Shown here in pieces: positions 56,391 to 64,000 of a DNA stretch of 64,000 nt. Numbering within the stretch: the first letter of the stretch is position 1; every line of letters begins with the position of its first letter. The stretch spans positions 29,762,318 to 29,826,317 of the forward strand of contig NC_087068.1 in the NCBI RefSeq assembly GCF_963678635.1, read 5' to 3'. This DNA comes from Symsagittifera roscoffensis (lineage: Eukaryota > Xenacoelomorpha > Acoela > Convolutidae). The position numbers and the translations under genes are program-made. The notes under the pieces were generated by a model. The model did no database searches. It was not told where the DNA came from and saw nothing but the letters and a program-made list of their open reading frames with translations.

Positions 56391-56579
56391 CTAGTGGGAA
56401 GATTTATGTTTATTGTAGTATTCTTTAATGAAAAGAATTAAAAGGATTGTTGCTAAGGCGAATGTGACTATTGACTTTTTTACACATTTGCACATTGTCA
56501 GCATTAGGGATGATAAAAATATGATGAAAATTACAAATAGTAAAAAAATATCTGTTCTACTAAAAATTGTTCGTATCAT
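56391..56579 (-). CDS. 62-residue two-helix membrane protein
   Basis: An intact ATG-to-TAG frame. It starts MIRTIFSRTDI, followed by two hydrophobic segments at about residues 12-30 and 38-52, separated by a short basic loop (KCVKK), and a Lys/His-rich C-terminus. It lies between pol and env in copies B and C, and copy B keeps the same protein with one extra T. Size and topology resemble viroporin-like or membrane-anchor proteins of viruses. No known family recognised. In copy C the downstream Pro/Ser/Thr-rich ORF is in the same frame. Confidence 0.55.
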   Translation of the reverse strand: MIRTIFSRTDIFLLFVIFIIFLSSLMLTMCKCVKKSIVTFALATILLILFIKEYYNKHKSSH

Positions 56580-57180
56580 TTAAATAGACTTTGGATTATC
56601 GTACCTGTGATTATGATCAATGATTTGGGAAAGTTGGAGATATATTTCAAATAGGGAAAAGAAAATTTAAAAAGTGTTGCAAAAGATTATTAAAATGATT
56701 ATAAAGGCTGCAAAAGTATCAAATAGAAGTATGAACAAAAGTTTGATTAGTATGAAAAAGTTCATTAAAAATTTTCAAATTGTATTTTTAAAGATAATGA
56801 CTGATCGAGAGAAGAGCATTTAAGAAATGATTTCTTAGTCGAATATTTTTTGTTGCTTGAGGCGAGATTCAAGTGTGGTCGAGTTATTTATTGGTTTTTT
56901 GACAAGTGGGTTGAGTTTTGTGAAAAGTTGTTGGGGGCTAATTTTATGGTGTTTGGGAGGTCTTCTTCGCTTTATTTTTATTTGACAGGTGATCTGGGGT
57001 ATTTTTGAGATATTTGTACTTTAGGCCAAATGAATATGGTCGTTTTTTACTTTAGGCTAATTTGCCATTTTTGGTTGGAGGGTTTTTGAGGTCTGAGTTG
57101 GGAAAATATTGTTGATCTTTGCGTTATTAGATAGGGGAGGATTGTATTATTATGCTGGTATTTATTTTAGTTGTCAAGTT
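56580..57180 (-). other. Spacer between pol and the two-helix ORF, copy C
   Basis: Aligns with 29053-29873 of copy B; no coding frame. Confidence 0.5.
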
Positions 57181-58720
57181 TTAGCGGTTGCTTATTTTTG
57201 ACCTGGAGGTTGTAAAGTAATAGTTATAGATATGTCTGGAGTTTAAAATCTTTTTAGAAATTCCTTTTTGCGTATTAAAGTTGGGTAATAAGAAAAATGT
57301 TCCAATTTTAAAATTTGTGGCTGGTGTAAAGCGTGAATTAATTTGGTCGTTTATGTTTTGCCTTTGTAACAATTTCTTTGTTACTTTTTGGTAAATTTCA
57401 ATGTGTTTTTTATCTCTATTTAAAATCAATTAGGTGTGTGTGCCAGAGGTTAATTTAAGAATTTGTGGGTGATGAAAATGATCTTCATCATGTGTGTGTA
57501 AAGGTAGGTTTCAACAAATTGAGTCTTTATTTGGTTGGCAATAACCTTGTGCATTTTTATGGGAATTTGCTGTAAACATAATTCGTTTACGTGGCTTTTG
57601 ATTAAAAACCATTTCATATGGTGACATTCCTAAAGTTGTCGTGATTTGTGAATTGTATGCTAAGGGAAATAATTTTACATCTGCTGACCATTCTGTGTAT
57701 TTTGTATAATTTCCTTTTATGATACATCGGAGATATTCTTGTAGTGAACGGTTCATACCTTCGACTAAACCGTTTGTCCAAGGTGCATGTGATGTACGTG
57801 GTTTATGTTTGATGTTATATAAGTGGCATAGTGTGATGATTTCATTATTTATGAATTCTGTACCGTTGTCGGTAACTAAGATTTCAGGTAATCCGAATTT
57901 AGCTATCCAATGTTCATAAAGCGTCGTGTAAGCATAATAAGCATTACAATGTGGTACTGGGTTGAGTGCTACATAATGTGTAAATGCGTCAACAATGACC
58001 ATAATGTAGGAGTTTCCTTCAGAGGATGGTGAAATTGGTCCTTTTGTATCGAATGAAATACGATGGTTGAAATATAAACTTTGTCCTTTAAAATCTTGTT
58101 TTTGTGCTCTTTCTTTTTGATTTGGAGAAGGTTTGTTTAATTGACATATTATACAATCATTGCATAATACTTTTATCCAAATTGGTGCATTTGGGAAATA
58201 AAAATTTTGTGTAGAGTTCGAGTATAGTTTTTCTGATCCGGAGTGTCCTTTAATATTTTGTGTATGTGAGATGTTAAAAGCTATTAATATCATACTTAAA
58301 GGAAGACAGGGAACTTTTGAATCATTTAACTGATATTCTGAAAGATCTGTATTTTCATGAATTGTTGTGTTATTAAATTTTCGGAAAAATCGGAGGAGTG
58401 TTTTATTTCCTAAAATTGTTGTATCTGCATTTACGGGCTTAGTTTTGTATTTGTGCCATGAGTTTAGTTGTCTAATTACTGGGTCAAGATTTTGATATTG
58501 TTTTAAAAGTTCAAGTGTAATTTTATCTGTTGGGGGGGAAAAATATTGTCAATTTCTAGTTTTGATAGGGTAATTGTGTCAAGTGGGTCATGGAGGTCAA
58601 AAACTTGATTTAGTGTGTATTTTGAATCATTTGCTTGCGGTCCTGATAAATTTATTTTATCGGTTAAATTTTCTTTTTCAATTAATGGAAAAAGGTCTTT
58701 TTCATGCGAATGTTGTTTTA
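57181..58720 (-). pseudogene. pol: Integrase, copy C
   Basis: 58293-57511 holds the HHCC region and the D,D(35)E core with the same motifs as copy B (VTDNGTEF, NGLVEGMNRS). 57429-57181 holds the start of the C-terminal domain, which is then cut: the GPY/F segment of copy B is missing here and the sequence passes directly into untranslated spacer. Confidence 0.85.
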
Positions 58721-59105
58721 TTCTTTTTGTTGAGTGTTAATTTTTATCCATTGTGAGTAGGGAATTGGTTTAAAAGTTGATGTGCCTAGTAAATCAACTT
58801 CATAGTGATTATTCTGGCAATCTAAGTAGAGTAAAAATTGCTGTAGATTATTTATTTGTGATTGATCAATGTCAGTTTTTACTGCATATTTGCATTCTAG
58901 TCGGGGGGATATTTCATCTTTTGCAAGATAAAATTTAATATTTTGTGGTATTTCAACTGTAATTTTTCTTGTGAGTAATTCAAGTGGCGTATTTCGACTT
59001 AAGGTATCTGGTAACGCAAGTTTTTTTCTGCTGTCCAAACTATATGTAGGTTTGGAAATTTCATTAGAATTAGTTGAAATCTATAAACTCTATGATTTGG
59101 ATTTG
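58721..59105 (-). pseudogene. pol: RNase H end and linker, copy C
   Basis: Contains the KKLALPDTLSRNTPLELL segment that follows RNase H. The catalytic core itself is missing because of the deletion whose junction is at about 59105-59165. Confidence 0.75.
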
Positions 59106-60900
59106 ACTTTTATGGTTATGTTTCTTTCTATAAAAGAAACATAACCATTATGAGTGATTATGTTTCTTTCTATATTATGTCCTAAAAATTTAACGCGTGT
59201 TAGAAAGAAGTGTGATTTATCGGGAGCTGCATTCAGATTTTCGTTCTGAAGTATTTTATGATACTGTTCTAAATGTGTAAACATTTCTTCTTTAGTTTGT
59301 GATTGCATAAAAACATCATCTAAGTATGTGATTGCATTTTTCTTGAGTATTAGTGGTATAAAAATTTTACTCATAAAAGCTGAAAAAGCTGCTGGTCCTA
59401 TGAATATTCCATAGAATAATCGATTGAATTCATATTGTTGATTTCCAATAACAAATTGTGTTAAACGTCGTGATTGTTCATCTAGTGGCATTTGATTATA
59501 AGCACTATTCATATCTGCGGTTGTGAAATATTGACCATTTATCTTTCTTAAAATAACTTGTATGGGTTCAATAGGCCAATTGCATTTTGATTCGTCAATT
59601 AGTGAATTGAGGTATCTAGCGTCTAAAACTGTTTTTAGTGATTCACCTTTTGCTAGAATGATAACAAGGTTGATAAAGGTGTTACCTTTTGGTTGTTCTT
59701 CCTTATTTACTGGTGAGATAGTTTCGTATTGTTCTAAAATGTCAAGTAATCTGTTTACCTTGTCATGTAAGTGAATTGGTACTTTACTGGCTCTTTGTTT
59801 TTTGAAAACTGCGTCGGGTTTTAACGGGAGGTGTAGTGATGAACTAATTTTTCCATCGTCAAATTTTGATGTTGCGTAGACTGTTGAATATTTTAACAGT
59901 TGTTTTGCTAACTTATCAAATTCAATTTGTATAATTTGTGAATGTTCAAAATTAAACATTGTTAAAAAATTTTGTTGTTCTTTTGTGTAACTTGTTATAT
60001 TGAATGTTGGTTTAAAATATGGTGTTTTTGTGAAGTAATCTGTGTTTCTTTTTTCCTTACTTATTTTATTATTTATGGATAATTCTTCGTCAAGAATTGT
60101 TGATTGGCAAATATCTAATAATTGGAGTATATTATTCACGCTGTAGGCTACTTCATTTATAGGTGAAATTGTAGCATTCATTTCACAATATCCTAAAAGT
60201 CCTAAGGGTAATGTTACTTGATATGGTGTATTATTATACACGTGTAATAAAATGATGTCGGAATTCGTGTTTTTCGAATATTTTATGAATGAGATCGTAA
60301 TTTTGAAAAATTTGTGAATAGGTTTAAATTCGAAGTCTGACATAAAAAGTTGTTGTTTATTTTGACTTTTATTATACTGGTGAACTTGTTTTATTGAAAA
60401 ATTATGTATGTTTCCTGATGGTGGTTTCAGATATTTCCGTTGTTGATTGTAAATGGGGTAAAATTTCGAAAAAAATGGTGGTTGTTTGTTCAATCTTTGG
60501 AAGAATGTTAGGGCTGTATTTTTTGTTTTTGTGTATTTATCTTTGATATGGATCTTACTATTTAAGATGTTTTTTGTTGGTATATCTTTAGATATAAATA
60601 GTATGCCAATGATATTGTGTTTAATATCAGTAATATGAAATATTTGTTTAAATGGTTTGTTTAAAATTTTGTTTTGTTCCATTGTTCTCGTGGGGAGGAG
60701 AAATAATTGGATTTCTCCATAATTTACTAATGTTGATCCTTGTGCTGTTGCTAATTTACTAGAGGTTTCAAGAGGTGTTAATTTTGGATGCAATGTTTTG
60801 ATTTCATTCCATGTGGGAATTTTAATTATATTTGATTCTGCTCCTGAGTCAATTAAAAAATCAATTTCAAGATCTGGTGGTTAAAATTCTTTGTTTCTTG
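59090..60900 (-). pseudogene. pol: Protease and reverse transcriptase, copy C
   Basis: 567 codons open from 60793. The protease Asp-Ser-Gly is just upstream (about 60840-60850), in a frame broken by a stop near 60885. RT motifs are as in copy B: TADMNSAYNQMPLD and YLDD at about 59315, in an undisturbed frame. It ends in the filler sequence at the RNase H deletion. This is the best RT copy in the window. Confidence 0.88.
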
Positions 60901-62830
60901 GGCTTTCTAATAGAAATGGAATTGTCCAAATTTTTTCTCTTGGTTGTTCTTTTTGTATATTTTGATAAATATGTTTTGTGTTTGAGCATTGTGTTTCGTC
61001 TTTTTTTATCGGGTTTAATTACCGTGTTAATTCCGTTTACTTCTTGTGTAGTTTGTGTAGTATCAATGGGTCCAATATAGTAATTGTGAAGGAGTTCCAA
61101 TTGATTTTCATATATATGTGAAGTCAAATGTTGTTCATATATGATAGGTTCATAGTCGTTTTAGACTGTTATCATATTTACAGAGATGGTATTTTCTGTA
61201 TCACTTTCTGTATCTGACGATTCACAATTTATATGATTTAGTTTTAGTTCGTTACTTCCTGTGTCATCGATACCTGGGGGTTCTGAAGTTGTTTCTTCAT
61301 TTATCTGCACTTGATTAAAGTATCTTTGATTTTTTGGTGTGCTACTTCTGTATCGATGTCTAGAATCAGGATAACGGTTATTATTCCTGTGTGGTGACTG
61401 GGAATAATTTCTGTATCGATTATTGTATATTGAGTTTCGATTTTGTGAACTATTTTGTGATCTTTTTTGATAATTATCGTTTGATCTGTGATAGTTTGAT
61501 CTATTATATGAATTATTCCTTGATCGATTGTTCGGGTATTTCTGATTTCGATTGTTTGAATAACTTCTATTTCTATTATGTGAATAGTTTCTTTTTCTGT
61601 TGTATGATGAGTTTCGTGATTGATTATTGGAATAGTTTCTATTCCTTGGGTTTGATTGGGATTTGGATCCAGAACCAAATTCTATTGTATTGGAATTTGA
61701 TTGTGAATGGTTATTTTTGTTATTTTGGCTATTCGATCGATTATATCTATTTTGTGAGAAATTTCGCGTATTTCCTCGTTCGGGTGATCTACCTCTATAA
61801 CTTGAGTTATATGGTGATTGATTCCTTGTGTAATTTGAGTTGCTCGGAAGTGGTTTTCCTGAACTCTTATTACTATATATATTTTTGTTTGGTAGATTTT
61901 GGTCTTTTTTCATGTATTGATAGAATGATTTATTTGGTTCTTTCTACTTTTGAGGTTTATTCTGATTGTCTTGTTGTTTTTGTTTACATTCGGAAATACT
62001 GCGTCCGTATCGTAGGCAATAATTACACCATTTTTGAAGGATGGTTTGCCTTTAAAGTTTGGATGTTTTTCGTAGATATTTAGTATTTCAGTGATTTTTT
62101 CAATCAGGTCTGTGTCTGATTCTTTTATGTTATTTATATGTGTAGTATTTGTTTCAATTCGATTAACATTTTGTAGTTTTAAATTTTCTGTTTCTTCGAG
62201 TTTCATTGTGATTTCTATTTGTTCTAGTTTATCTACTAATTTTCAAAAATCTAAATCTGGTTCTCGAATTGAGGAAGGATGATATGCTCTCTTTTTTATA
62301 GCTATTTTCCTTAATTGGGGTGTTAAGGTCATCATTAAAATTTCTGTTATTTTTGTGTTTTTATAATCATGTGTATTAAGTGAATATGCTCTTCGAACTA
62401 GTGTTTCGATTCGTACTGCTAATTGTTTAATTGTTTCATTTGGTAATCTGCGGATTTCGTGGCATAAAACTCTTTGATGTTTTTTGTTTCTTTCAGAAAC
62501 AAACATTTTTGAAAATTCTTGTGTGAATCTTTTCCAGTCTGATTTTATTTCTATGGGTAATACTGAAAACCATTTTTGAGCTGCGCCATCTAGGGTTGTT
62601 TGTATTAATGCTGTGCGTCTATGTATCCAATTTTGATGTAGTGGCGTATTAATTGGTTCGGGTCCTATATTTAAAATTAAATTTGCTGTTACTGCATTTA
62701 GATAATCTTCTACAGAATATTCAGGGTCTGTTCCTGTGAATACCATTAATGGTTTATTCGATGTTATTGATGATCCACCCATGAGGTATGGATTCATAGT
62801 CATCTGTAGTGATTCTGCGGAATTTGGCAT
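60901..62830 (-). pseudogene. gag: Gag capsid, zinc knuckle and Asn/Ser/Arg-rich tail, copy C
   Basis: Capsid 62830-62243 (195 codons), a stop at 62243 where copy B has Arg, then 62206-61910 with the knuckle in a shifted frame (Cys residues present in the nucleotide sequence but out of frame), and 61913-61161, a 250-codon tail rich in Asn, Ser, Arg and Tyr with irregular RNRSYSNN repeats. The tail ends at a stop at 61161 where copy B has Lys, so Gag and Pol may be one long frame. The plus-strand frame 61391-62083 is antisense. Confidence 0.78.
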
Positions 62831-64000
62831 TTGTGAAAAATTTGAAAGTTGATTTTTTGTGATTTCACGTTGCTGAAGGTACTATGGAAGCGGTATTTCA
62901 TTTTGCATTTGTGTTGGTTGATAAGAATGCATTAACATTGGGTTTTGTGTTTGTATTGGTTGAAAATATTGTGTGTTAAATGGGTTTTGTATATGCATTT
63001 GTTGTGGATTTTGTATATCTGTTGGGTTTTGTGCGTTAATTTTCATATTTTGAGATGGTTGAGATTGTCGCGGTCTCTGTGTGCGATATTCTTTAGTATA
63101 TGGTGCAAAAATATCTGGTTGATGATAATCATCTTCATCAGATGATAAATAGTTTGTATTATATGGTGTATGTTGTTTATTATTATTTTGTTGAAAGAAT
63201 GGGTAATTTTCACTATAATCTTGTGTAGGTTGTGGATTATCTGGAAAATTTACTGAATTGGTCGATGTTTTCGGGAAATTCCAATAATGTGAACATACGT
63301 GATTTAAATTTTGTGTATTTTTTCGGGGAGGTTGGTTTGTTCTTGGTTTGTGAGCATAATTATAATTGTGTTCTGCAAAAGTGTTTCTTGTGAACGGTTT
63401 TCGTGTTTTTGACGGTATTGTCATTGGTCTTTACGTTTGATAGTCCATATATGAATATTTTGGAGCAACCGAAGGTTTTACGGTTGATTGTAAGGTTACC
63501 TGTGTTAGTGATGTATTTGTATTCCTTGGTGTTGTCAGAGATTGGGGTGCATTGGTGAAATACTCTGTTGTGTAGTTGCTGCTGTTGTTTGGACGATTTC
63601 TGCATTTATGATGTGTGATGGTGTTTGAATATCTTGTTGTGTAAGATTTCTGGTTCCATTGAGGTTTTCATTATGTGTGACTGTTGAATTTAAGCTGTTA
63701 TTTCGTGTATCAGGTAAAAATGTATCATAATTCAATGGTGTTGCATCAATAGTTAATGGTACTACTTTTACATAATCTCTGTGAAAAGATATTGTACTTA
63801 TTGCTTGACTCGAGATAGCTTGTGGGATATTTAGAAATGCTGGATGAGACCAGTCAGGGTCCCAAACGTAATCTGATTGTTCTGAAAGAACAGTGTCGTC
63901 ATTGGTATTTTGAGGTCTGAAATTTTTTCTTGCTTGTGAAATTAAATCTAAATTGTGGGTGAAACAATCAATGATAAACCATGCTAAAATCTTTTGTAAA
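62831..64000 (-). pseudogene. gag: N-terminal Gag region, copy C, cut by window end
   Basis: 62882-63424 and 63535-63735 correspond to 21536-22567 of copy B. Here the Asn/Gln/Pro-rich stretch reads in the capsid frame up to QMQNEIPLP, separated only by a TAG near 62883. This shows that the copy B break near 22510 is a frameshift. The region contains a SSDEDDYHQPDIFAPYTKE segment. Confidence 0.65.

Larger units (their letters stand above)
49851..64000 (-). mobile_element. Giant gypsy-type LTR retroelement, copy C, partial
   Basis: Runs from its 3' LTR at 49851 leftward in element sense to the window edge inside gag. It is similar to copy B gene by gene. It has its own lesions: a deletion at the pol RNase H, a deletion at the start of env, and a 195-bp tandem duplication in the 3' region. 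It provides an independent reading of nearly every gene and an intact two-helix ORF. Confidence 0.93.

Noticed and set aside
61391-62083. A 230-codon plus-strand frame, hydrophobic and Tyr/Phe/Cys-rich
   Set aside because: It is the exact antisense of the Asn/Ser/Arg-rich Gag tail and knuckle of copy C, whose codon composition produces this composition on the opposite strand.

Overview
This is an AT-rich window from an invertebrate animal nuclear genome, made almost entirely of mobile DNA. It has metazoan-type Ty3/gypsy LTR retrotransposons with an envelope gene, a Helitron2/Helentron-like non-autonomous family, and MITEs with hAT-type 8-bp target duplications. I see no bacterial operons, no rRNA and no convincing host gene. 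I cannot name the phylum.

The dominant component is a giant Ty3/gypsy-type retroelement present three times. Copy A is the 3' end of an element on the + strand (1-3628). Copy B (18834-37598, + strand, about 18.8 kb) is bounded by LTRs and a 4-bp target duplication (gctc). Copy C (49851-64000, - strand) runs off the right edge. Combining the copies, the layout is: LTR; tRNA primer site; 1.2-kb leader; a small basic ORF; a long gag with a CCHC knuckle and an Asn/Ser/Arg-rich tail; protease, RT, RNase H and integrase with a GPY/F-like tail; a 62-residue two-helix membrane protein; a Pro/Ser/Thr-rich ORF without an AUG; a viral-type envelope glycoprotein, possibly chuvirus-like; a late ORF of about 600 residues that I cannot assign; a short intron right after the late stop codon; an antisense tRNA-like block; and the LTR. 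Every copy is broken by stops, frameshifts or deletions, but mostly at different places, so comparing them shows which frames were once coding.

A second, smaller gypsy element (9472-16054, 6.6 kb, 5-bp duplication aatgg) has gag, protease, RT, RNase H and integrase. It landed inside one copy of an older duplicated repeat (7560-8791 and 8990-9471 plus 16060-16952) that carries a decayed minus-strand reading frame. Around these lie seven copies or pieces of a roughly 535-bp Helentron-like element, two MITEs, a reversed LTR fragment (4252-4437), a 67-bp-arm palindrome (43590-43790), a 66-bp minisatellite (45887-46477) and long featureless T/A-rich stretches, mostly 38.5-49.8 kb.

The best candidates for something undescribed are the large gene set of the giant element (the late ORF, the two-helix protein and the AUG-less ORF), a stem-loop in its LTR supported by compensatory base changes, and several rearrangement scars best explained by template switching, gene conversion or end joining.
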